From: Alphaproteobacteria bacterium
Lineage (GTDB): Bacteria; Pseudomonadota; Alphaproteobacteria; UBA8366; GCA-2717185
DNA length: 56,360 bases
NCBI GenBank assembly: GCA_040905865.1
Contig: JBBDQU010000010.1
Coordinates: 1-56,360 of the forward strand
Reading direction: 5' to 3'
Made by a program: the position numbers and the translations under genes. This document shows positions 47,002-54,952 of the stretch, piece after piece (position 1 is the stretch's first letter; every line of letters begins with the position of its first letter). The notes beneath the pieces are model-generated. The model had not been told where the DNA came from. It was given only the letters and a program-made list of their open reading frames with translations, and did no database searches.

Positions 47002-48534
47002 GTGGCTAACAGAAATTATGAAAATCGGATCACTGTCCGTTGTTCCATATGGTCGGCGACAATCGCGGCAGCCTTGACACTGTCCGGCGCGGCCTTCGCG
47101 GCCAGTGAAGGCCATGATGCACCGCGCACGATGTCTCCGGATGCAAAACCGGTGGAGCACGATACGAATGTGTTCGGATCGGATCCGTCTTATGAGGACA
47201 AGCCCTATGACGCCGGCGAGCAGATCAATATCTATGGCGGCAAGACCGCGATAGACGCGCCCAGGCCCCTGATAGAACTGGGCCGGCCTATCTATACCGA
47301 AGGTGTCTATGGCGAGGGAATCAACCTCATCGGCGAGAAGAACCTGCTGTTCCCGGCCTTCAACATTTCCGGCGACTGGCGGACGGCTGTAGCCTTCAAC
47401 GACAACGGCGATAAAGAGGTCGGGCAGATCGCAACACGGCTTAATCTCGAGCTCGACCTGAAGCTGACCGGTACCGAAAGAATTCATGCCTTCATACGCC
47501 CGATCGACCAGGGCGGGCAGTTTTCACGCGTTGAGTTCTTCGGCGACGATCGCGATGAGAACAAGGCGATCTTCGACCTGAACCTGGAGACGCTGTTTTT
47601 CGAAGGCGATCTGGGCGCCATCTATGCGGGCCTTTCGGATGAATACACGTCGCTCGACCTGCCAATCGCCTTTGGCCTGATGCCCGTGATTTTCCAGAAC
47701 GGCGTGTGGGCGGAAGATGCATTTATCGGCGGCGCCTTCGCGATTCCGGCGCTGAACAGCCCCAAGCTCGATATCAGCAATATGGATTTTACCTTTTTCG
47801 GCGGGATTGACAAGGTAACGACCCCGGCGATCAAGGATGCGCAGGGCAACCTGGCCGACCACGGTGTGAACGTTTACGGATTTGCGACATTCATCGAAAC
47901 GCGTGAATCCTATATCGAAGCGGGTATCGGCCGGGTCGATGGCGAAGGCAATTTCTCCGATCTCAGCTATACCAACGCGACGGTCGCGCATTCGAAACGT
48001 TACGGACGGTTGATGTCCAACAGCATGCGCGCGGTCTGGACCTTTGGACAGGACGCCGATGGAAAGCAGCAGACAGCTGATGGTGTCGCCCTGCTTTTCG
48101 AAAGCTCGTTCTTCACGTCGAAGCCGTCGACCCTGATCCCCTATTTCAACGCCTGGGTCGGTCTGGACCGGCCGCAGCCGCTGGTGGATGATACGGGGCT
48201 GTTGAAGAACACCGGCATCAATTTCGAAACAGACGCACTGACCGGATTTCCCAAGCTTGACGATACGGGCCACGACACCTATGGCGGCGCCCTCGGCCTT
48301 CAGTATCTGTTCAATCTGGACCAGCAGATTGTTGTGGAGGCCGCGACGGTTCAGCCGATTGGCGGGGACTTCGATGTCGGCCGCGCGGCGGAGGGTTCGC
48401 AATATGCACTGGGGATCCGTTATCAGTTGCCAATTTCCCCGGCTTGGATCGTGCGGGCCGACGCCATGTATGGCTGGCTTGAAAATGTAGACGACATTGG
48501 CGGCGCGCGCCTGGAATTGCGACGTAAGTTCTAG
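47002..48534 (+). CDS. Outer-membrane beta-barrel protein (porin-like) of the heme cluster
   Basis: A 510-residue exported protein with a signal peptide (about 1-34, ending AAFAA) and a barrel-like sequence with alternating hydrophobic strands (FEGDLGAIYAGLSDEYTSLD, YGFATFIETRESYIEAGIG). It ends in aromatic F after ARLELRRKF, a BAM recognition signal. It does not show obvious MtrB motifs (no N-terminal CxxC), so its role as an electron-conduit sleeve is only suggested by position between cytochromes and the reductase gene. It could instead be a nutrient porin. Confidence 0.7.
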   Translation: MANRNYENRITVRCSIWSATIAAALTLSGAAFAASEGHDAPRTMSPDAKPVEHDTNVFGSDPSYEDKPYDAGEQINIYGGKTAIDAPRPLIELGRPIYTEGVYGEGINLIGEKNLLFPAFNISGDWRTAVAFNDNGDKEVGQIATRLNLELDLKLTGTERIHAFIRPIDQGGQFSRVEFFGDDRDENKAIFDLNLETLFFEGDLGAIYAGLSDEYTSLDLPIAFGLMPVIFQNGVWAEDAFIGGAFAIPALNSPKLDISNMDFTFFGGIDKVTTPAIKDAQGNLADHGVNVYGFATFIETRESYIEAGIGRVDGEGNFSDLSYTNATVAHSKRYGRLMSNSMRAVWTFGQDADGKQQTADGVALLFESSFFTSKPSTLIPYFNAWVGLDRPQPLVDDTGLLKNTGINFETDALTGFPKLDDTGHDTYGGALGLQYLFNLDQQIVVEAATVQPIGGDFDVGRAAEGSQYALGIRYQLPISPAWIVRADAMYGWLENVDDIGGARLELRRKF

Positions 48535-48555
48535 CGGACGGCCGAGGGGGGGGAT

Positions 48556-49833
48556 ATGGGGACTGTTATCCAGTTTGCGGCTTTGGCCGTTCTTCTGATG
48601 CTGACGCTTTATGTTGCGCAGTTGCTGTATGGCGGGTTTCGCGCGGCCAGGCTGGCAACGGGCATTGCGGAATCCGAACGCAAGCTGATGCAGACCCGGG
48701 TCGCCGAGATCATGGGGAAATGGGATTTCGAGCGCGAAAAGAACGAGTTCTCATGGAACGGTTTCCGGAAATTCGAAGTGGCGCGGAAGGTTCCCGAAGG
48801 CGGCGGCATCTGTTCGTTCTATCTGCGGCCGCATGACGGCAAGCCATTGCCGGCGTTCAGTCCGGGGCAGTATCTGACCTTCCGGCTTGACGTTCCAGGG
48901 CAGTCGAAGCCGGTCATGCGGTGTTACTCCCTGTCCGACAGCCCCAATCCTGATTACTACCGGGTATCGATCAAGGCCGTACCGCCACCGCGCGACAAGC
49001 CGGATGTGCCGCCGGGGCTGTCATCCAACTTCTTCCATAACAGCATAAACGAAGGCGACATTCTCGATGTGAAGGCGCCGAGCGGTCATTTCTACCTGGA
49101 TACGACGAAGCATACGCCTGTCGTGCTGATCGGCGGCGGGATCGGACTGACGCCGGTCATGAGCATGCTGAACCAGATCACGGCATCGGGTTCCACGCGC
49201 GAGACGCATTTCTTCTATGGAGTCCGCAATCGCGCCGAGCACATCATGAAGGAACATCTCGAGCAAAAGGCGCTGGAACACGAAAACGTCACATTGCATG
49301 TCTGTTATTCCGACGCGACCGACGCGGACGTTCAGGGTAAGGACTACCATCATCGTGAACGTGTCGGGGTGGATCTCTTCAAGCGCGTCCTGCCGTCGAG
49401 CAATTACGAATACTATTTCTGCGGTCCGCCGCCAATGATGAACTCGCTCTTCGAGGGACTCCGCGAATGGGGCGTACCCGAAGAGCATATCAATTACGAA
49501 GCGTTCGGACCCGCGACGGTCCAGAAAAAGAAAGAGGCCGATACATCCGGTACAGGAGCGCCCGCCGCCGCGACATCCGAATTCGAGGTCACCTTCGGTA
49601 AGTCCGGAAAATCGGTGAAGTGGGATCCCGGTATCGGCTCCCTGCTCGATTTTGCTGAAGAAAACGGCATCGAAATAGACTTCGGGTGCCGGGCAGGCAA
49701 TTGCGGGACGTGCATTACGGCCATCAAATCCGGTGATGTCGACTATATTTCAGAGCCTGGTGAAAAGCCGGAATCGGGCTCGTGTCTTGCGTGTATTTCT
49801 ATTCCAAAGGGACCGCTGGTTCTGAACGCCTAG
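48556..49833 (+). CDS. Membrane-tethered FAD/NAD(P)H oxidoreductase with C-terminal 2Fe-2S ferredoxin
   Basis: A 425-residue protein. One N-terminal membrane helix (about 4-24), a FAD domain with the RCYSLSDSP flavin motif, the NAD(P)H-binding GGGIGLTPVMSML and the CGPPPMM motif, then a plant-type ferredoxin with C378, C383, C386 and a fourth Cys near 413 (C-x4-C-x2-C). It should exchange electrons between NAD(P)H and a one-electron partner. In this cluster it is the likely link from cytoplasmic reductant to the b-type protein, the ferredoxin, or both. Confidence 0.92.
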   Translation: MGTVIQFAALAVLLMLTLYVAQLLYGGFRAARLATGIAESERKLMQTRVAEIMGKWDFEREKNEFSWNGFRKFEVARKVPEGGGICSFYLRPHDGKPLPAFSPGQYLTFRLDVPGQSKPVMRCYSLSDSPNPDYYRVSIKAVPPPRDKPDVPPGLSSNFFHNSINEGDILDVKAPSGHFYLDTTKHTPVVLIGGGIGLTPVMSMLNQITASGSTRETHFFYGVRNRAEHIMKEHLEQKALEHENVTLHVCYSDATDADVQGKDYHHRERVGVDLFKRVLPSSNYEYYFCGPPPMMNSLFEGLREWGVPEEHINYEAFGPATVQKKKEADTSGTGAPAAATSEFEVTFGKSGKSVKWDPGIGSLLDFAEENGIEIDFGCRAGNCGTCITAIKSGDVDYISEPGEKPESGSCLACISIPKGPLVLNA

Positions 49834-49907
49834 TTCCTGGACGGTGGTGAGGGGGTATTCGTTCCCGGTTTTCGGGTGACGAAGCTGTGTGTTCAAGGAG
49901 AGAATGA

Positions 49908-51254
49908 ATGACTGTTAGATCTGATAGCCTCGATCGTTTCATGGATGGCCTGATAAAGCGCAATCCGGGCGAAACGGAATTTCACCAGGCGGTTCTGGAA
50001 GTGGCCTCGTCGGTAATTCCGTTCCTGCATGATAATCCGAGATACCAGGAAATGCAGATTCTGGAACGTATGGCGGAACCCGATCGGGCCGTCATCTTCC
50101 GCGTCTGCTGGGAGGACGACAAGGGCAATATCCGCGTGAACCGCGGATACCGTGTCCAGTTCAACAATGCCATCGGCCCCTACAAGGGCGGCATTCGCTT
50201 TCACCCGACTGTCACGCTCAGCGTGCTGAAGTTCCTGGGGTTCGAACAGACCTTCAAGAACAGCCTGACGGGCCTGCCCATGGGCGGCGGCAAGGGCGGT
50301 GCGGATTTCAATCCGAAGGGCAAGTCAAATAACGAAGTCATGCGTTTCTGCCAGTCCTTCATGACCGAACTGCATCGGCACATCGGCGAGAATACGGATG
50401 TTCCCGCCGGCGATATCGGCGTCGGCGCCCGGGAAATCGGCTATATGTTCGGCCAGTACAAGCGCCTCGAAAATGAGTTTGTCGGCGTGCTTACCGGCAA
50501 GGGCCTCGAATTCGGCGGCAGTTTGATCCGTACCGAAGCGACCGGTTACGGCACGATCTATATGCTGGATAACATGCTGAAACATGCCAATAACGGGATG
50601 GAAGGCAAGAGCATCTGCATTTCCGGTTCCGGCAACGTGGCGACCTATGCGGCGGAAAAGGCGCGGCAGCTCGGTGCGAAGGTCCTGACCATGTCGGATT
50701 CGTCCGGGTTCATTCACGACCCTAACGGTATCGACGAAGAGAGACTGGCCTATATGGTCGATCTGAAGCAGGTCCGCCGCGGTCGTATTTCCGAATATGC
50801 CGAGAAATTCGGAGTCCAATTCCATGAGGGCCGGCCCTGGTCCGTTCCCTGCGATATCGCGGTGCCCTGCGCCACGCAGAACGAGATCACGAAGGCGGAA
50901 GCCGAAATGCTGCTCGCGAACGGCTGCATGGCGGTGTCCGAGGGCGCGAACATGCCGACGGAGATAGGGGGCATCCACGCGTTCCAGAGCGCGGGCATCC
51001 TCTATGCGCCCAGCAAGGCCGCCAATGCGGGTGGCGTCGCGGTTTCCGGCCTGGAAATGAGCCAGAACAGCGCGCGGATTTCCTGGAAGGAACAGGAACT
51101 GCAGGATCTTCTCTATGGCATCATGAAGGATATTCATGACAATTGCGCTGAATATGGCGGTGTCCCCGGCGGTAGCGTTGATTATCTCAAGGGCGCCAAT
51201 GTTGCCGGCTTCGTGAAGGTCGCCGACGCCATGATGGCGTATGGTGTCGTCTGA
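49908..51254 (+). CDS. gdhA: NADP-type glutamate dehydrogenase
   Basis: A 448-residue hexameric-type enzyme: NAIGPYKGGIRFHP, then GLPMGGGKGGADFNPKG with the catalytic lysine, DVPAGDIGVGAREIGYM and the Rossmann loop ISGSGNVATYAAEKARQLGA. It makes glutamate from 2-oxoglutarate and ammonium. It follows the reductase by 74 bases with no terminator seen between, so it may belong to the cluster. A strong terminator follows it. Confidence 0.95.
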   Translation: MTVRSDSLDRFMDGLIKRNPGETEFHQAVLEVASSVIPFLHDNPRYQEMQILERMAEPDRAVIFRVCWEDDKGNIRVNRGYRVQFNNAIGPYKGGIRFHPTVTLSVLKFLGFEQTFKNSLTGLPMGGGKGGADFNPKGKSNNEVMRFCQSFMTELHRHIGENTDVPAGDIGVGAREIGYMFGQYKRLENEFVGVLTGKGLEFGGSLIRTEATGYGTIYMLDNMLKHANNGMEGKSICISGSGNVATYAAEKARQLGAKVLTMSDSSGFIHDPNGIDEERLAYMVDLKQVRRGRISEYAEKFGVQFHEGRPWSVPCDIAVPCATQNEITKAEAEMLLANGCMAVSEGANMPTEIGGIHAFQSAGILYAPSKAANAGGVAVSGLEMSQNSARISWKEQELQDLLYGIMKDIHDNCAEYGGVPGGSVDYLKGANVAGFVKVADAMMAYGVV

Positions 51255-51305
51255 AGCAGACAGCCGGACTCATTTCGGGTGATTCCGGTTGTCCACGTTA
51301 TCCTT

Positions 51306-51330
51306 TCGGCCGGGCCACTGTCCCGGCCGA
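51306..51330 (+). terminator. Terminator after gdhA
   Basis: TCGGCCGGG pairs perfectly with CCCGGCCGA around CCACTGT, followed by TCCGTTT. It marks the likely end of the heme/ferredoxin/gdhA unit. Confidence 0.65.
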
Positions 51331-51726
51331 TCCGTTTCCGGCGGCTGCAATCATGGCGCATCCATGGACCGGATTTCGTCCCGAGGCTGTTTGCGGCGTC
51401 AATTCGGGTGTCGGCCCCGCTGTTGCAGAACCGCAACATTACCCGTGAAAAGCGCTGCTGTGGATTGAGCGAAAAATCACACAAGAAACATATAACTTTT
51501 TGAAAAAAAACGCTAAAGCGATTTAAATCCGACTTTTCCCCGCGTCGCCCATGGTCGCCGGTGAATTGACTTCAGATGTCCTGCAAATGCATAGTCGCTG
51601 GCGGTGGGATCGCGCCTGAGAACGCTTGTAATACGACAATTGCATCGGTGCGGTGCGTGGTTGGTGCGTGACGCGTTCCGGCATGATCGTTGCGTAGTCC
51701 CCGGTTGCGGGGGGAGGATGCCGTTG
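51331..51726. promoter_or_regulatory. Non-coding region upstream of TPR/barrel gene
   Basis: About 400 bases without a gene. It contains an AT-rich segment (51480-51530, with ATATAACTTTTTG and a run of eight A) that probably carries a promoter; TATAAC at 51491 is a good -10 shape, but the matching -35 is poorly spaced. No RNA gene or repeat was recognised. Confidence 0.3.
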
Positions 51727-53193
51727 ATGGTAAAAGTATCCGGGATCGGGCTTCGGTTCGTTGCAGTCATCCTGTCCGGAACGGTCCTGCCGTTGGCCGC
51801 AGGCATGGCGCAGACGCAACCGGGTTTCGATGAGACAGAGGCCGCGCGCCAGAAGCGACTGCTGGAAGAGCAGGAGCGTGCCGGCAGCGCATCCCAGGAG
51901 GTCCTGCCGGCCGCCGAAGATATCTCCTATGCCGACGTCCTGAAGGACCCGGACAATGTCGATCTGAATTTCCGCTATGCCAAGGCGCAGGTCGCGCGGG
52001 GCAATGTCCGCGGCGCGGCGTCCACGCTGGAGCGTATCCTGCTGGTCACGCCCGATCTGCCGCAGATTCGGTTGATGTACGCCATCGTTCTGTTCCGGCT
52101 GGACAATATTGACGAGGCCGAGCGCGAATTCAACGCGCTGAAGGAACTGAATATGGCGGCAAGCCTGGAAGCGGAAATCGACCGCTTTCTGGGCGCGATC
52201 AAGAAGCGGCGTCAGACAACAACGGCGCGTGTGCAGGTCGCTGTCGGCGTGAAGCGCGACTCGAACGTCAATGCCGGCCCCCGTAGCGGACAGGCGCTCG
52301 GTGCCGGCCTTTTATTCGCGCCGACCGGACGGGCGCGGAAACAGGATGATTTCGCCGCGCTTGGCGTCATTACCGCCGATGTGACACAGGATCTCGGCCA
52401 TCAGGCGCCGGACAAATTTCTGTTTTCGGCAACGTATTTTCATAACGAGCAGATGTCGATCGACCAGCAGGATCTGCAGTCCGGTAGCGCCAGCGTCGCG
52501 CTGAGGCTGAATTATGAAAACTTCATGATGACGCCGAAGCTTTCCTATACGACCCTGCGCCTGTCGCGTGAAAAATTCTATACCAGCTGGGGCGCCGATG
52601 TGCAGTTTGACCGGCGCAATGTCCTGCCGAATTTTGGCGGTATCGACGGGCATTTCCGGCTGGGCGTGAAGGATGAGAGGTTCCGTGTTATTTCCGAAAA
52701 TGCGCTGGGGCCGGAACGGGACGGTCAGCGGGTGGAAGCGGAATTCGGTCTGAAAAAACAGATAAACCCGACACACAGCCTGTCCGGCGCCGCCCTGTAT
52801 ACGCGCAAGCTGCCTTACGACAAATCGTTCAACGGGTTTCGCGGCCACAAGGTTTCCCTGCAGCATACCTGGCTGCTGGGCGAGGGACAGTTCCTGCTGA
52901 CGGGGCTGGAATATGCGACGAACCTGTACAAGGAACCCGACCCGTCCGTTACCGCGTTTCAGACCCGCCACGACACCCAGGTGCGCTTTCGCGTCACCTA
53001 TGGCGCGCCGCTGGGCAATTTCCTGAGCGAAGCCCATTTCGGCACCGAGGCCTCTAAAAAATATTATGATTTCCTGAAGGACTGGACCTGGACCGTCACC
53101 GGCGAAGTTCTCGACCAGGGATCGAATCTTCCGAATTTCAGTTACCAGAACCGGCGGGCGCAGACCATGCTCACCCGGTCCTGGGACTTCTAG
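51727..53193 (+). CDS. TPR/outer-membrane beta-barrel protein (Slam-like layout)
   Basis: A 488-residue exported protein. After a signal peptide (about 1-28, ending AAGMA) come TPR-like helices (about 55-155: FRYAKAQVARGNVRGAASTL and DEAEREFNALKELNM), then a beta-barrel of about 330 residues ending in WDF. The layout (helical repeats then a C-terminal barrel) matches DUF560/surface lipoprotein assembly modifier proteins. ATG 51727 is chosen because GGGAGG lies 9 bases upstream; ATG 51718 abuts that site. It starts a three-gene set with FecR and CHASE2 proteins. Confidence 0.75.
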   Translation: MVKVSGIGLRFVAVILSGTVLPLAAGMAQTQPGFDETEAARQKRLLEEQERAGSASQEVLPAAEDISYADVLKDPDNVDLNFRYAKAQVARGNVRGAASTLERILLVTPDLPQIRLMYAIVLFRLDNIDEAEREFNALKELNMAASLEAEIDRFLGAIKKRRQTTTARVQVAVGVKRDSNVNAGPRSGQALGAGLLFAPTGRARKQDDFAALGVITADVTQDLGHQAPDKFLFSATYFHNEQMSIDQQDLQSGSASVALRLNYENFMMTPKLSYTTLRLSREKFYTSWGADVQFDRRNVLPNFGGIDGHFRLGVKDERFRVISENALGPERDGQRVEAEFGLKKQINPTHSLSGAALYTRKLPYDKSFNGFRGHKVSLQHTWLLGEGQFLLTGLEYATNLYKEPDPSVTAFQTRHDTQVRFRVTYGAPLGNFLSEAHFGTEASKKYYDFLKDWTWTVTGEVLDQGSNLPNFSYQNRRAQTMLTRSWDF

Positions 53194-53216
53194 GCGCAAA
53201 CGGGAAGGAACGAACC

Positions 53217-54614
53217 ATGTTTCGCTTGATCTCCGCCGTCGCCGCTCTCGCCCTGTCGACCGCCATATCGGGTCCGGCCACGGCGCAATCGCAACAGGCC
53301 GGGGTTTCCGCCGCCGTTCGGGGGCAGGTCGCCCTGGCGCGGACGTCTCAAAACATCGTTGGCCGCCAGGTGGAAAGCGGCGACGCCATTTTCCTGGGCG
53401 ATGCGATTACATCGGGCAGGGACAGCGGCATGCAGGTCATGCTGCTGGACGAAACGGTGTTTACGATCGGGCCGAACAGCGAAATCTCGATTGACGAATT
53501 CGTCTACGACCCCGAAACAAGCGCCGGCAAGGTCACCGCCTCCGTGGCCAAGGGGGTCTTCCGGTTCATTACGGGCAAGATCGCCCAGCAGCGGCCGGAA
53601 GACATGACCGTCCGCCTGCCGACCGCGACCATCGGTATCCGTGGCACCATCGTGGCCGGGGCCGTCCGGCCCGCGGTCGGAGTGGATGCGCAGGTCGATG
53701 CGGTTTTCGACGGTATCCGGGAGCAGGTGCCAAACGCGGATTCGGCACGGGATTTTGTCGTCCTGCTGGGCCCCGGCAGCGAGAACAATACCAATGACAA
53801 GGGCGGCGCCTTCACCTATGCACCGCGCGGTGCCGCGCGGGCGGAAACCGGCCGGAGCGCCGGATCGGGCTTCTCGCAGCTGGCGCAGGTTTTTCAGGAT
53901 GGCGATGGCGGCCCCGGAACGACCGTATCGCGCAGCGGCTATGCGGTCGCCTCCGACCCGGGCGGCAATATATTCGGTCCGTTTCCCGCGCCGCCGGTCG
54001 TCACCCAGGGATTCACCAACAGCCTCGGCGCGCAGCCGCCGGCCGGGCCAAAGGGAAGCGCGTCTGATCCGAATGCACAGGAAGCCAGCGCCGCCAGTGA
54101 CGTCGGAACGCTGAGCGGCAACGATATCGCGCAAGCGTCCGGCGACGCTTTTAATGTGAGCCGTCAGGGCGATATCGCCGAACCGCCGCCGCCAATACCC
54201 GAAATTTGCTGTTCGTTCGATGACCTCCGCAACATACCGACCGGGTCGGCTTCGATCAGCGGCAATAACCTGAATCTGGGCAGCGTCTTTAATGTCGGCA
54301 ACTTCTTGTTTTCGTTCAATTTTTCCAGTAACCAGTTCCAGTTCCATCTGCAGAATATCAGCGGCGGGGGCCTGAATGGCCAGGAGATCGGCTGTTTCAG
54401 TTCCTGCGAGGTCGATTACACGAACCGGACCGGACAGGCGCTGTTTACCGAAGCCGACGCGGATACCGCCCTGTCCAATCACTGCGCGGGATGCGAACTT
54501 GATATCGCCGTTACAGATGTATCCTCGAGTACGGCTGATCTGAACGTAACGCTCGCACATCAGGGAAATACGGGTTCGGCGCCGGTTACCGTGGAAGGCA
54601 GCGTCCCCGACTAA
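53217..54614 (+). CDS. Secreted FecR-domain protein
   Basis: A 465-residue exported protein with a signal peptide (about 1-23). A FecR domain follows at about 27-150 (GRQVESGDAIFLGDAITSGR, VFTIGPNSEISIDEFVYDP, PTATIGIRGTIV). The C-terminal half is low-complexity, rich in Gly, Ser and Asn, with several Cys (CCSFDD, CFSSCEVDY, CAGCELD). Such non-regulatory FecR proteins often sit beside barrel proteins and CHASE2 cyclases as here. It may be the passenger handled by the upstream barrel. Confidence 0.8.
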   Translation: MFRLISAVAALALSTAISGPATAQSQQAGVSAAVRGQVALARTSQNIVGRQVESGDAIFLGDAITSGRDSGMQVMLLDETVFTIGPNSEISIDEFVYDPETSAGKVTASVAKGVFRFITGKIAQQRPEDMTVRLPTATIGIRGTIVAGAVRPAVGVDAQVDAVFDGIREQVPNADSARDFVVLLGPGSENNTNDKGGAFTYAPRGAARAETGRSAGSGFSQLAQVFQDGDGGPGTTVSRSGYAVASDPGGNIFGPFPAPPVVTQGFTNSLGAQPPAGPKGSASDPNAQEASAASDVGTLSGNDIAQASGDAFNVSRQGDIAEPPPPIPEICCSFDDLRNIPTGSASISGNNLNLGSVFNVGNFLFSFNFSSNQFQFHLQNISGGGLNGQEIGCFSSCEVDYTNRTGQALFTEADADTALSNHCAGCELDIAVTDVSSSTADLNVTLAHQGNTGSAPVTVEGSVPD

Positions 54615-54617
54615 ACC

Positions 54618-54693
54618 AGATCATGGTCTGCTGGAATCGCCCGTGGCGATCCAGCAACCATTTGAATTCGCTCTATCTTGTTGAAGATGCAGC
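54618..54693. repeat. Dispersed intergenic repeat, copy E (most complete)
   Basis: AGATCATGGTCTGCTGGAAT leads a near-perfect dyad in which TGCTGG-AATCGCC and GGCGAT-CCAGCA (54628-54654) close around CGT. It is followed by the spacer TTTGAATTCGCTC and the ATCTTGTTGAAGATGC block. Confidence 0.55.
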
Positions 54694-54952
54694 ACCTTCA
54701 CAGGTTTAATTGGAATCTGCTGCGCCGGTCGGCGATGGATTCGGCGCCGAAATAATTGTCGACCGCATATTGATTTCCAGCGGCGTTGCCGGCCGCAAAG
54801 GGAACCCCTGAAATCCTTCGGATGCGGCTGCGTGCCGGGGTTCTGGCGGTAACCGTGCCGTTAGGCGGGTATCGAAATATTAACTGTATTCTGTCATTAC
54901 TGGCATTGCTCCTGAAGACCTGTACGGGCCGACGGCCGGAAGGAAACCCACG
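54694..54952. other. Non-coding stretch before CHASE2 gene
   Basis: About 260 bases after the repeat with no supported gene. A GGAAGGA ribosome site at 54938-54944 belongs to the next gene. No clear promoter was recognised. Confidence 0.3.
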
